Origin: Micromussa lordhowensis
Lineage: Eukaryota; Cnidaria; Anthozoa; Scleractinia; Lobophylliidae
Length of the DNA: 64,000 bases
Reading direction: 5' to 3'
Assembly (NCBI GenBank): GCA_964020085.1
Contig: OZ026607.1
Coordinates: forward strand, 19,335,606-19,399,605
Position 1 is the first letter of the stretch. The number at the start of each line of letters is the position of its first letter. Shown here piece after piece: positions 30,433 through 43,062 of this stretch. Both the position numbers and the translations under genes were made by a program. The notes beneath the pieces are model-generated. The model was not told the DNA's origin. It saw only the letters and a program-made list of their open reading frames with translations, and did not search any database.

Positions 30433-32938
30433 CCTTAAAGATTTATTTTCAGACAGAAGATTTATTAAGTTGTCAGGCAGTGATTTTTGGTGGGTGTGGA
30501 TGGAGCAGGGAAAGCAATCCATAAACTTGTTTGTGGTTAGCACGGATAGCGAGTACTGTGGTGCACACACTAGATAAAAACATGGTTCACTGTGGAATAG
30601 ATTTCACACTCAGATAAAACAGTTTAACATTAGCGGTCGAGAGCGAAAAAGAGGAATCTACTTGAAGAGCTTAGCAAATGCAACAGCCAAGGCTCCATTT
30701 TTAGAGTCAAGCGTAGTCATAGAGATCTGTTTCAAGTGCGGTAAAAACCGGGATTTAAAGCTATGAGTGAAATATTATTGAATTGAAAATAGGAGATGAT
30801 GCTGTAGTAACTGACATGTTTACAGGAGACTTGTTTCTTATGAACATGTTTAATCTAAACAAGGGTCTTCCCAGGCAGGGGTTTCAGTGGGACGTATGAA
30901 AACTAGGGCTTCCCAGGGGTTTGGGACAATTTAAAACAAGGGCTTTCCAGGGGCTTGGGATATATGAAACAGGGGCTTTGGTTTGGGGGAACAATGGGAG
31001 ATAATCATTTATTTCAAGGAAACAAGGGAAAAGTTTGGAATTTTTTGAGAGAACAATTGATATCTCTACTATTTTATATGTAACATGAACTTTGATGAAA
31101 CATGTTAAGGAGTAACGGTGTCTATTAAGGGAATACGAAACAAAATGCGAGATTTTTAAGGGACTGGGGGAATATGTTTCCTTCGGAATAGGGATAGGGT
31201 AACCACAGTATAATTTCTTCGGTTGTAAATCTGAATGTGATCAGAAACTTAGTGTGACCCTGAATGATATCCTGCGCTTTTAGCAAGTGGTTATCAGGTT
31301 ATTGATAAGCAGTTATACGCTAGAAAATTTGATTGTAGCTTGTACAGTAAACACTGCCGCGGCTTTGATTAGCCTACTTATCCAGGACTTGATTTAAAGA
31401 ATAGCTGAACCCAGTAGGAGCGTTTTTGAGTTACCGCAACGCTTAATACGGACAACTCGTTACAGAGACGTTTTTACTTGAGTGTCAAGAGTATAATTCT
31501 CATTTACCTTCCTTTTACATTCCAGAAATATGCCAAGCGATTGGCTTAAAAAAAGTTGCGCCAATTTGTCATCCAATCAGAAGAAAAATCAAAACCAATC
31601 GTGGCTCGCTCGCACATGTTTTCCCGCTCTTTGTGTCAGCTACACGTTTTTGCTTGGAATTTTGATTGGTCTATTGGATTGACTTGCTCCTGTGTGATTG
31701 GCTAGAGTGATATGTTAGGTTTTGGTTTTACGATACTCAATTGAAAACCGCTCTAACAGACAGTCTGGTATAATTTGTGTGGTCCATAGAGTATTCGTAT
31801 AAGCGGGATTTGACTGTGACTGCACTTGTAATATCTGTAATTCAAGTTAAAGTATATTTGTTTGTAGCTAGATTTAGTTAAGTTGAACCATAGGTTAGTT
31901 CATTTTTAAAGAAACGTTTTTAGAGATGAACTGTGAGCGATATGAAACAATAGTGAATAACTTTTGATATTCATTTGATTGTAAAATTCTCATATTTACT
32001 GTCCTAATTTGAATAAACAAAGTGCGAGTTAAATGAAGTTGCTTGGTGATTTGGGCTTACATTCTTTCCCGGGAACTATTTTGTTTCATTTTTTAACTGT
32101 AAATGTAAAAATTTCTCGCAAAATAAATCAGACTAGCGAGCCAAAGTTTCCAGACTTGCAAAAAAAGCTTGAGGTAGTTGTTTGGACTTGCAGCGCAATA
32201 AAGTTTTTATTCTGTTGATTTTTACAATGTTCCTGATATGTTAGCGCAGTGATTGTTAAAATGTTTTGGAGTACCCGACAAGTACCCACGTGCACTGAGG
32301 CAATGGACCATTTCCGAGTTAAGTTGTGCCTCTGTTCCAAAACGAGTCCTCGTGCAAAACCTTTCATATGAAAATGAGTTTGATTTACAAGAAAATACAC
32401 CTGTAGGCGGAACACATTTTGATATGAATGGTTTTGCGTGAAGACTGCTTGCTTTTTAGCTAATTCATGCGCGCACGCGCATGAATGAGTTTTAGTGATA
32501 TATGGGCTTTCATTCGGGAATTTGCGTGGACCTTTTAATGTAGACGGAAATTAAATGTTTATTAATTTATGAAGAAGTTATAACCGGAAGTAACGCTTTA
32601 ACGGTGGGGAAGAAACAAACACGTCAATGCGCGACGCCTTCGGCTTTACTTCGGTGGTTGGATTTCAAGGCGAACTTGCTATCCACTGGGCTATCTCAAC
32701 ATTCCTGCGTTGAGAGGCGTTAAGAAACGTTATTTATAGTTGGGGTGTTACCACTGGCCAATATAAGAACAACATCAGCCTGAACCCCCACAACACGTGT
32801 TCTTTTATGAGGGTTTTTACTGTATCGGAGAAATTTGCGCTAACGGGCAAACTCATAATAACAACATATCGTCCGTGCATACATAAAAGTTTAGATCGAC
32901 GATCAAGTCGCTCACACGTTAGGACAAAGGTTTACATA

Positions 32939-33110
32939 GTGAAGTGAAGTGAAGTGAAGTGAATACTTTATTTACCCTCGGATTGTGGAGTAGCTTTATA
33001 TGAGCTAATATCTCCGAGCATTTCATAGTACAACAGCAAAGGCCAGACCACAGCATCGAGAACTTCATCAAGCCCTACTCTTTACTCTTTCATAAAATTT
33101 CCCCAATATT
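32939..33110 (-). mobile_element. LINE/SINE 3' end, minus strand, (TTCAC)n tail
   Basis: The plus strand reads GAAGTGAAGTGAAGTGAA followed by TACTTTATTTAC, which in reverse is GTAAATAAAGTA with a TTCAC pentamer tail. This is a typical retroposon 3' terminus. The inner boundary is uncertain. Confidence 0.5.
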
Positions 33111-33901
33111 CGCTAGCGCAGTTGAGGCTGGACTTTTGCCAGTTGTGAAGTGAATATTGAATAAGTACTGCATGTGAATATAAGGTTTACTGTAGTGAGT
33201 GATAATAAAGTCAGGATACAATTCATTTGCATTTGCATTTCACAAATGAGCTGTTTTATATTTTATATTTTCTGTCAAAGAAAGCCAGTTTATGATTAAT
33301 TAATCGATAATGGTTTTGTCAGTAAAAGCAATACGAAAGTTTATTCAGTGATAACCCGTATACTAGAAGGTTAAAAAACTTATTTCCGGTGAAGTATTAG
33401 CGTTGCAGAAGGTCTTTAAAGATAATAAAGTGTTGATTTCAGGGAGAAAACGATAACAATCTGTTTGCTGTTTTCACGTTTGCTAGACTTTCATTAAGAT
33501 AGTCGCTAAGGCGCGCGAAATAGCCGAACGAAAGCGGAAAACTGGAGCGAACGAGCGGAGGGAGCATGGGGAGAGTCTCTTCTCGTGTTTTTCTCCTTGC
33601 TCCAGTCTCGCCGCGCTGTGCGCTCTCGGTTCGCACGCTCTCGCGACTATCTACAAAAGGGACTGCTAGCAGTCTACACGTTTGCGTAAGTTGTTGTGGT
33701 ATGTGAAACATGTCGTTTTGAGTGGGGATTGTTTATTCAGGATAAATTTGTGTTCAAGGGCAACCTGGTCATTCGGTCAGTACAAAAAGCAGCCTGCACA
33801 TCAAGTGCCCTGATTAAGACAAAAACTGATAAAATCGATACCTTTTTTGTTAAGACATAAATCCCGAAACTCCCGCATACCCTGGCTGGCCGCACGTCCC
33901 A

Positions 33902-34035
33902 TTAAAAAACGGTGAGAAGTCAAAGACCACTGCAAGGCTGACACAACGTAATATATTAAAGACAATATTTCAGCTGGCTAAACCAGCCTTCTTCCTTGCA
34001 GTAGTCTTTGACTTCTCATCGTTTTTTATTTTTCA
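33902..34035. mobile_element. Small foldback element
   Basis: Arms AAAACGGTGAGAAGTCAAAG and the near-complement CTTTGACTTCTCATCGTTTT, about 30 bp each, around a roughly 70-base centre. Confidence 0.6.
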
Positions 34036-34733
34036 AGTTTGGCTGATTAGATCTCTTCTGAGATCCAACAAAGTGTAGACGTTTAAAGACACGCAACTAT
34101 GCCACGAGGGCTCCACAGGGTGTATATCACCTGACTAGTACCCATACTCTCGCACCAAAATATTATAAAATATTCGGAAAATTCAACGAGAGCCTAGCAC
34201 CAAGTGAAACAGGAATGTTCCGGAATTTCATTCCGAAATTTCATTCAGAGTTGCCCCAAAATTCCAAAACACCAGTAATGGCAAAGACTTTTGTCTTGAA
34301 GGTGAGCTGACAGCTCCCGCATATCCGTCCACTGGGCACGACCTCGCAACCAAGCTGCTCCAAACTTTAACATGTCATTCGAGAAGTGGCTATTCAACTG
34401 GTAATTATGAAATAACTACCCTCAAAGTAGTTACTAGTAGAACCGCGTCCACTTCAACCCCTATGCATATAAGAGCTTTCTACACTAAAAAAACCTCTTT
34501 TGTACCATTTTTTTCCATAAAATCGAAATTTTGCTATCTAAATATTTCAAAGAACATACAACTATTTCAAAATCTGTTTGTGTTAGGGCAAAGCATCACT
34601 TTTATTCTCGATAAAACTTGTGCCACTTTTTCAAGAAACCCCCCCCCCCCCCCCACCCCGACGGCACTTACGCCCTTACATTCCCATAATTTCACCACTT
34701 CGGCATGAATGAGTTCGCTCATAGAGCGCTTTG

Positions 34734-35265
34734 ATTTGAGAGACAAAAGCTAACTCGAAAATGGCGTATTGAAAACCTAAAATACACTTTCTACGTCTCT
34801 TTTATATTGAACTATATTCTTTTTGCAAACAATCACAACTTTGATTTGTTCTCTGGTTCTCATGGTTCTTGTGGGTTTCTGGTAGTTGTGCCGGTTTCTG
34901 TGCAAGGTATACAAGAACTAAGAAAACCACAAGAGAACCACGGGAACCTGGGAACGATCGACAAGAATAAGAAAACCACGCACGGGAACCATGACAACCG
35001 CTCGGACCAAGAGAACTAGGAGCATTGATGAAAACAACGATAGCCCTTAGAACCACAAGAACTGCTGACAAGAACCACAAGAAAGATTTTTTGTCAATTC
35101 AAATTAGTGACATGTGACTTCAGGGCTGTTGTATCGTTGGCCAGTTATTCGCCGAAGCCGACAGAAGCTGAGGTGAATAGCACTGTCTTTGCTAGTTACC
35201 TCCGAGTTAACCAATAAGAACGTGTGAAAAGCACCATTTACTTATGTGGTATTTTACAAATAAAG
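34734..35265. repeat. D segment, second copy, continued
   Basis: Homologous to 16840-17340, including the degenerate AACCACAAGAAC region. No gene. Confidence 0.7.
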
Positions 35266-35416
35266 TAGCCTAAGCCGTGTATTAAACTGTGATAAAACAC
35301 GACGGGCATTTGAGAACAGGAGGGAAATGTAGAAAACACGAGCCGCATGCAAGTGTTTTCTACATTTGTCGAGTGTCCGGAGTGTTTTATCACAGTGTAC
35401 TACACGGCTTAGGCTT
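35266..35416. mobile_element. Foldback MITE
   Basis: Arms AGCCTAAGCCGTGTATTAAA and complement ending ACACGGCTTAGGCT; inner arms share AATGTAGAAAACAC / GTGTTTTCTACATT. Absent at the equivalent positions of the other units. Confidence 0.7.
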
Positions 35417-35539
35417 CTTCATTTGCTTGATGATATACGGATTTTACGCGCGAAAAACAATAAAACACGCTTTTTCTATGTTTTATACTCTGATAAAACA
35501 TGGGTTTTTGACCAATCAGAGCGTGCTCAGGGTCCTATC

Positions 35540-37836
35540 TGTGATATAAATACTAATAAATGATACATTAACATGTGACTTGGACATTTGACTGTGACTT
35601 ACCAGACTTGACTCTCGCCATCTATTTTACTGAACGCAAAGCGGCTGACATGAATTTAACCGAATGGCGATAAAACCTCGACTGAATAATCAATGTCCAA
35701 AGCTTGTAAGACACGCAACTGAAGTACGAATGCTCTATACAAACTCATGCGAATGATATACAATGCAAGAATGGCACACATTCTGGCGTAGGGCCTGTTT
35801 ATAGAAAAAAGATGTCTCTCAGTTGGAGGGCCATACTATAGGAACGAGGTGCCAATTATGTGTGATTTTCTTCTTTTTTTTTCGCCTTCCCTGGGAGAGA
35901 GAACGTTTCATACATTTCTTTATAAATAGGTGCATACTGTTCATAAACCTGACTTTAAGGGGGAGAGGGGGGGGGGGGGCAGGGTGACCTTGGGTGGAGG
36001 CCAGTGGCTTTCAAGTTAAGGAGGAGTGATGAGCCAGCTAATGTTTCTCTGATAGCCTGCGGAGCAAGCGTTTCTGTGGGGGGTGTACCGCGTGGAAAAT
36101 GAAGCGAATAAAAGAGGGGGGACAGAAAAACTGTACGTAGAGAGGTCTTCGCTAATTAAGCCTTGTTCTCATATCCCGCAGACCTACCTGCGACGTATTC
36201 ACCGGTGGTAACTGACAACGTTCGGCGATCTGTTCCAGTGGATAAATCTACTTTATTTATCAATTTGCATTAATACTCAGTGAAAAAGTTGCGCGCCTCA
36301 GATTAAAAGGCGATATTTTCTCCAAGAAATGCTTTATATAGATTTCTCTAATTGTCGTTGCTATAGACGCAAGAAACAAAAAACTGACTCCTTCGTTTAG
36401 TAGTCTCAATTTAAATTGATTAATCCATATAACAATGTAAACCGTCAAGTGTGTTTTTTCTCAACTCTGATCGACTGTTGAGACTTACTAAACGTCATCA
36501 CACTTTGAGATATGCTTGATCTGTCTCTAGTGTTTGTTGAAAGGTATTTCTTCATTTAAGGAGGCTCGAAGCAGTTTCCAGTACTGTCCAAGACTTAGAT
36601 TTTAAAGGGTCATTATAACCACTCTATATCGGTTGATGCTAAAATCATAGTCGGGCATCTTTTCTCACTGGAGACGGCATTAAATATTCACGAAAAAGGA
36701 TTTTTGACTCCTAAAGCCATATTAGACTGTAAAGAGTAAAAAATATGAAAAATGTTATATCTGCAACCTTTTACTTTGGCGCCAAAAATGGGTCGCTTGT
36801 GCTCGGCAACTCGCTCTTCGATCGCCGGCTATTGCCATCCAGAATCGCTGTTTCCATCCATAATACATGTCTCATTTGAGACATTTTGAACAAAGCATAC
36901 TGCTCCTCATCAAATTAAACCCAGAATTCTTGAGTTGAGTATTAGAAGAAACCAAAGCAACTTAGAATTGTCTTTAATTTTGTTAGCTATGAAGAAAATC
37001 GGACTATTATCGTGTCGTTTCAGTGGGAAAGTTAAGTTTTGACTGCCATTCGTAATGCAGACGCAGCCACCCTGTGCAAGGTGAAACAATGAACAACTAG
37101 TTTTCAGGCTCCTCGCATAACGCCTAAAATTTGTCACGTTTTCGTCGCTGTCACTTCAAAATAATCAATCTCTTCGAACTCTTCCCTTCGCATCAACGAA
37201 TCAGTACTCAACGAACGGTCAAAGCTCAAGTCTGTCGATCATAAATTCACCAATCGCAGACTTTCTACGTAGTGGGGTCTGAGAACTGCTATTAAACAGA
37301 TAACCTGAAACGGAAATAGAGAGCTGCCCTATGCGGGCGACAATTATACGTCTATGCTTCATCATTTCCAGGCCTGTCTTTTCGTGGTCGATCCATGAAA
37401 GATAAGAGAAACTTTGTTTATAAGGAAAAGCCAATTTTATTTTTTTTGCTCGAGGACATTTTATTCCAAATAGCGTCAATTTAAGTTGAGCTTTACTAAG
37501 TATTTTTAGACCAACAAGCATAATGCAAACTTGACCGATTGAAGTTTATTTATTCAGAAAAATGGTATTTAAAATAAAAGATTTCCAAACAGTGTTCTTT
37601 TGCTGTGATCAATGTTTTGCTGAGCTTAAACTGGGAGCGTCAGGGTCACATTCTTAGGAATCAGTATCCAAGACAAAATGACAAAGGCTCTTAAAACAAC
37701 GTTCCATGATTGGCTCGAACAAGCGAAAAGATTATCATTATAAACAGCCGCGATTCCAAGAAGAGCTAAAAAAAGAAAGTCACAAGACTTCATTTCCGCG
37801 AAAACCTTGCTTTACTCGCTTGTTTCTGAACACGAC
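35540..37836. repeat. Shortened spacer and U segment upstream of TRIM copy 3
   Basis: 35540-35785 matches 21010-21245; then at about 35786 the sequence jumps directly to U (equal to 24725). The YR retroelement, TRAK exon and first part of U found in the other two intervals are therefore missing here. No gene seen. A poly-G run lies near 35965. Confidence 0.7.
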
Positions 37837-40082
37837 ATGGATATCAAAACGTTGCTTCATAATCTCCGTGAAGAAGTGTCTTGCTCGGTGTGTTCCGACA
37901 TATTTACCGATCCGAAACAGCTCCCTTGCTTACACAGTTTCTGTCTGCACTGCTTGAAGCAATGGCATAGGACGAGTCATGGCCGCGACACGATCAGATG
38001 CCCGAAATGCCAGGCCGTTAGCAGGGTACCTGAAAGTGGCGATCTGAAAGATCTTCCAACCAGTTTTTATCTGAATGGCTTGATTGATGTGCTGGCAATC
38101 AAAGAGTGCCGAAGCAGCCAAGTAAGATGTGGCAACTGTGAGAAGAAAAGCTCCGAGACTTCTTATTGTTTCCACTGTTGCATATTTTATTGTCAAGAGT
38201 GCGTAACTGCACACAACATTATGCGAAACAACAAAGATCACCGTGTTCTGGCGCTGAAAGACTTTCAAGACAAGGATTACGAGGATGTGCTTAAGCGACC
38301 CGTTTTTTGTGCAAAGCAACGGCACGAGAAAGAAGAGCTCAAGTACTTTTGTAAGAACTGCGAAAGGGCAGTTTGCCAATCTTGTGTTTTGATGGATCAT
38401 CCTGGTCACGCTTTAGAGCACATAGAAGACGAAGCTGAAAGACAAAAGATTGAAATCAAATCAATGATTGAAACACAGAGGCGTAATTTACAAGCAAAGA
38501 TGAACGCTGTTAGTGAACTTGATGAAGACTACGCCAAAATCATACAGCGATGCGAAGAGGTGAAGAGAGACGTTCAGAGAACTGTTGACAATTTAATTGC
38601 CAACATTGAAGCGAAGAAACAAATTATTTTTGCAGCGGTGGAAGACCAAACAAAGAAATCACTTGAAAGTCTAACGATGCAAAAGACCGAAATCGAGCAT
38701 CAAATAGAGGTGATCAAAACATCGTTGGATAAAGCTGATAAAATTCTAACACGAATTGCAAATGCTGAAGTCATTCAAGTAAAAAAGTCATTAGAAACAA
38801 TCTTGGAGGGAGTTGATCAAACTACTAAGGGAACCGAGCATGAGCCGGAAGGTCTTCCGACTTTGACTTTCGTGCCAAATCAAAAAATGTCGAAGATCGT
38901 CAACACCGAAGAAATTGGAACACTGGAAATACTGCACGAAACTAAAGCAAGTCAATCTGTCGTTGAAGGCAAAGGCATCCAAGAAGGAACTGTTGGAGTT
39001 GAAGCACAGTTTGTTCTGACCACAAAAAACGCAGTGGGAAGACAGTGTTACAACAAACAAGACCGTGTTACGGTAGAGATCAGGGACAAACAAAGACGAG
39101 AATGCGTGACGGAAGTGCAAATAAATGACAATAAGGATGGAAGCTACAAGATAAGCTATTCACCCAAAGATCAAGGCAAATACAAAGTGACAGTAAAGGT
39201 AAACGGCAAACACGTTCTTGATAGTCCTTTTTCTATTGAGGTGAAATTATTTCAGTTAAGACCTGTTTTTTCTTTGGAAAAGAAGGTTCCTCTGTGGGAA
39301 TGTTTCGCTGTCCCCGGGGGGTGGCAGTGAATGCCAGGGATGAGATAGCTGTTACTGAGCTATTGAACCATAGGGTTCAAATCTTTAATAGTGATGGAAA
39401 ATACTTAAGATCTTTTGGTCGGCAAGGTAACAACGGGGGCGAATTTCAATTTCCTAGGGGAATAACTTTCCATAAAAATGGGAATATTTTCGTAACAGAC
39501 TTAAGTAACCATAGGATCCAGACGTTCAGTGGGGAGGGTGAGTACGTGGGTAGGTTTGGCGGGAAAGGAAGCCTTGATAGTCAGCTCTGTAGTCCTTGGG
39601 GTTTATCTCTAGACAGTGATGGAAATATCATTGTTGCTGATGCAGGTAACAAACTGATTAAGATTTTTTCTCCTGATGGCAAGTTTCTGAGGAAGATAGG
39701 TGGGCAGGGTTCTTTTAGTGATCCTGCACACTGTGTTCAGTGTGATAGATATCTCATAGTGTCAGACCACAACGAACATTGTATAAAGGTTTTCAACTAT
39801 AATGGAAACTTTCAGTTCAAGTTTGGAAAGCAGGGTGGAGGGGACGGGGAGTTTTCTTATCCCTGTTGTTTGTCAGTGAACAAGTCAGGACACCTGGTGG
39901 TCTGTGATTCAGGTAATGATAGAATACAAATATTTGAACCAAATGGAAAGTTTGTCGGCAAGTTTGGAACAAAGGGCAGTAAGTTAGGAGAATTCAATCG
40001 TCCGACCTCAGTAGCAGTTCTCAGTAATGGCCGACTTGTTGTAAGCGATTTCAGTAATCATCGCATCCAGATACTGGAGTGA
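37837..40082 (+). pseudogene. TRIM-NHL gene copy 3, frameshift at the filamin-NHL junction
   Basis: The ATG at 37837 is followed by intact RING, B-boxes, coiled coil and filamin-type Ig domain. Loss of one T in a T-rich stretch near 39274 shifts the frame just before the first NHL repeat, so the encoded protein ends about 20 residues later. The NHL repeats (39294-40079) remain fully open in the shifted frame, which implies a recent lesion or a base-call error. NHL loop residues differ from all other copies (for example ELLNHR, DLSNHR, DFSNHR). Confidence 0.87.
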
Positions 40083-40376
40083 ACATTGCCCTCGGCTTTT
40101 GAAACAAAGTGCAAACGATTTATTGTTAGGTTATTGTAATGGCATTCATTATTTAATCGTTTTTTCAATTTGTTGAATTTGATAACTTCAGTCTTTTAAA
40201 AAGAGTAGTTGTAAATTTGCTGGGAAAATCTTAAATATTTATTTTCAGACAGAAGATTTATTAAGTTGTCAGGCAGTGATTTTTGGTGGGTGTGGATGGA
40301 GCAGGGAAAGCAATCCATAAACTCGTTTGTGGTTAGCATGGATAGCGAGTACTGCGGTGCACACACTAGATAAAAA

Positions 40377-41370
40377 GGGTAGGTACATTTCGCTGACCCC
40401 TAGTCCATGGACTACCCCGATGGACCTGGTCCATGGACTACTTGAATGGACTACCCATGGACTACCCTAAATGGACTACCCTAAATGGACCACCCTGAAA
40501 TTTGCGGCAAACATAAATTTAGCTAAGCTAGAACCCAAACAAAAAGATGCGATCGATCACCGGAACAGATGCGATTGAAGAGATTCAACGATCCCGCACA
40601 AAAGATGCGATTTAATTCTCAAACTTTTCCTACCTTAACGTTTGGGCCTTTGTCACGAAATCTTGGATTCAAGCGAGTTTTCCTCTTGTTGACAAACATG
40701 CCGACCAACATGTTATTAAAGCCATCCAGCCACCGTCTCCGCCATCTTGGATTTCTACCGCTGACCAGAAGAGTGCAGCTAGCTGGCGCATGAGTCGCTC
40801 TTGACGTCGCTCTCAACATGGAAAGCACGCCAGATGGTAAGAGGAATTTTGCATATGTAATCGCAATCGAAAAAAAAGGACAACTGATCACGAGGGTAAC
40901 ATCTTGTGTATTAAAAAGTCAACTAAAAAGAAAGGTCAAGCAGGAGCCGCTCAGGGAGCCGCGCCTCTCAGCTTCGCAATGTTTTGGTCAGCGGTTGTGA
41001 TGCAGGTCAAGATGGCGACTCTAGGAGCAACAACAACTCCATTTATTTACAGCTCTTTCGTTTGCAGAAAAAGGACAACTCGTTAGTTGTCGTTTCCACT
41101 TTACTGCCCTTCAATATTTTGTGACAAAGGTCAAGTTGGGGATTCAATCTGTTAAATCGCAAGTGACTTAGTGTTCCGTAATTGTGTTTGTCGATCGCAT
41201 CTTTTTGTTTGGGTTCTAGCTTAGTTAAATTTATGTTTGCCGCAAATTTCAGGGTGGTCCATTTAGGGTAGTCCATTTAGGGTAGTCCATGGGTAGTCCA
41301 TTCAAGTAGTCCATGGACCAGGTCCATCGGGGTAATCCATGGACTAGGGGTCAGCGAAATGTACCTACCC
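40377..41370. mobile_element. 994-bp DNA transposon with 180-bp inverted repeats and 9-bp TSD (MULE-like)
   Basis: TSD AGATAAAAA at 40368-40376 and 41371-41379; the other D copies have it once. The 180-bp arms (40377-40556 and 41191-41370) begin GGGTAGGTACATTTCGCTGA and contain internal repeats of TGGACTACCC type. Long TIRs and a 9-bp TSD fit Mutator-like elements. The 630-base core has no transposase. It includes an ATG followed shortly by GGTAAGAG, like a first exon with a donor site, so it may carry captured host DNA. Confidence 0.85.
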
Positions 41371-42804
41371 AGATAAAAACATGGTTCACTGTGGAATAGA
41401 GTTCACTCTCGCATCACATGATTGAAGCTTGTTGAGTCATGAACCTCTTTCATGGAGGCTGTTTGTTTCTAAGGCAGATGAAACTGTTTCACATTAGCGG
41501 TCGAGAGCGAAAAAGAGAAATCTACTTGAAGAACTTAGCAAATGCAACAGCCTAGGCAAGCGTAGTCATAGAGATCTGCTTCGAGTGCGGTAAAAACCGG
41601 GATTTAAAGCTATGAGTAAAATATTATTGAATTGAAAATAGGCGATGATGCTGTAGTAACTGACATGTTTACAGGAGACGTGTTTCTTATGAACATGTTT
41701 AATCTAAACAAGGGTCTTCCCAGGCAGGGGTTTCAGTTGGACGTATGAAAACTAAGGCTTCCCAGGGGTTTGGGACAATTTGAAACAAGGGCTTCCCAGG
41801 GGCTTGGGATATATGAAACAGGGTCTTTGGTTTGGGGGAACAATGGGAGATAATCATTTATTTCAAGGAAACATGGCAAAAGTTTGGAGTTTTTTGAGAG
41901 AACAATTGATATCTCTACTATTTTATATGTAACATGAACTTTGATGAAACATGTTAAGGAGTTTAAGGGAACACGAAACAAAATGCGAGATTTTTAAGGG
42001 ACTGGGGGAATGTGTTTCCTTCGGAATAGGGATAGTGTAAACACAGTATAATTTCTTGGGTTGTAAAATCTGAATTTGATCAGAAACTTAGTGTGACCTT
42101 GAACCATATACTGTGCTTTTAGCAACTGGTTATCAGGTTATAGATAACCAGTTATACGCTAGAAAATTTAATTGTAGCTTGCACAGTAAACACTGCCGCG
42201 GCTTTGATTAGCCTACTTATCCAAGACTTGATTTAAAGAATAGCTGAACCCAGTAGGAGCGTTTTTGAGTTACAGCAACGCTTAATACGGACAACTCGTT
42301 ACAGAGACGTTTTTACTTGAGTGTCAAGAGTATAATTCTCATTTACCTTCCTTTTACATTCCAGAAATATGCCAAGCGATTGGCTTAAAAAAAGTCGCGC
42401 CAATTTGTCATCCAATCAGAAGAAAAATCAAAACCAATCGTGGCTCGCTCGCTCATGTTTTCCCGCTCTTTGTGTCAGCTACACGTTTTTGCTTGGAATT
42501 TTGATTGGTCCATTGGATTGACTTGCTCCTTTGTGATTGGCTAGAGTGATATCTTTGGTTTTGGTTTTACGATACTCAATTGAAAACCGCTCTAACAGAC
42601 AGTCTGGTATAATTTGTGTGGTCCATAGAGTATTCGTATAAGCGGGATTTGACTGGGACTACACTTGTTATATCTGCAATTAAGTTAAAGTATATTCGTT
42701 TGTAGCTAGATTTAGTTTACTGGAACCATAGGTTAGTTCATTTTTTAAAGAAACGTTTTTAGAGGTGAACTTCAGCGATATAAAACAATAGTGAATAACT
42801 TTTG

Positions 42805-42847
42805 TTAGTATATACCACACAAGTGAATAGTACTTTTCGCGTGCGCT

Positions 42848-42884
<37 letters not shown>

Positions 42885-42991
42885 CACCTCCGAGCAGCCG
42901 AAGAAAAACAAAATGGCTTTTTTCGCTATATTTTAACTAATAAAGTTACTCTTTGAGCCGCTAGTTATTCAGCTTGTGTGGTATATACTAA
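42805..42991. mobile_element. MITE with TTAGTATATACCACACAAG termini
   Basis: Perfect 19-bp inverted ends (TTAGTATATACCACACAAG and its complement). Absent from the other D copies. A related terminus (GTGGTATATACTAA) occurs at 21001 and 47148. Confidence 0.8.
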
Positions 42992-43062
42992 AACAATTAT
43001 TCACCTCAGTGTCGGTGAAAGTGGTGGATATTTACCTTCACTTCGGTGAATAATTGTTAAAT
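42991..43062. mobile_element. Tiny foldback with AACAATTATTCACC termini
   Basis: About 70 bases whose ends AACAATTATTCACC and GGTGAATAATTGTT are complementary. It directly abuts the preceding MITE, suggesting preferential insertion or a composite element. Similar AAACAATTATT ends occur at 48042-48190. Confidence 0.6.

Larger units (their letters stand above)
29048..32448. repeat. D segment, second copy, carrying two DNA-transposon insertions
   Basis: Matches 14677 onward after removing the inserts at 29161-29567 and 29609-30432. No genes. The homologous D sequence is interrupted at 32448 and resumes at 34734. Confidence 0.75.
32449..34733. other. Unique 2.3-kb repeat-rich insertion in the second D segment
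   Basis: No counterpart exists in the other units. No gene is supported. Pieces seen: a LINE-like 3' end in reverse at 32939-33110, a GC-richer stretch 33510-33660, a foldback at 33902-34035 and a poly-C run near 34640. Probably several nested insertions. Confidence 0.6.

Noticed and set aside
33439..33711. 90-aa minus-strand ORF in the unique insertion
   Set aside because: Low-complexity Arg/Glu/Leu content in a repeat-rich stretch, no motif and no paralogue.
40904..41086. Lys/Gly/Ala-rich ORF inside the 994-bp transposon
   Set aside because: Too short and without a recognisable family; kept only as a hint of captured exon sequence.
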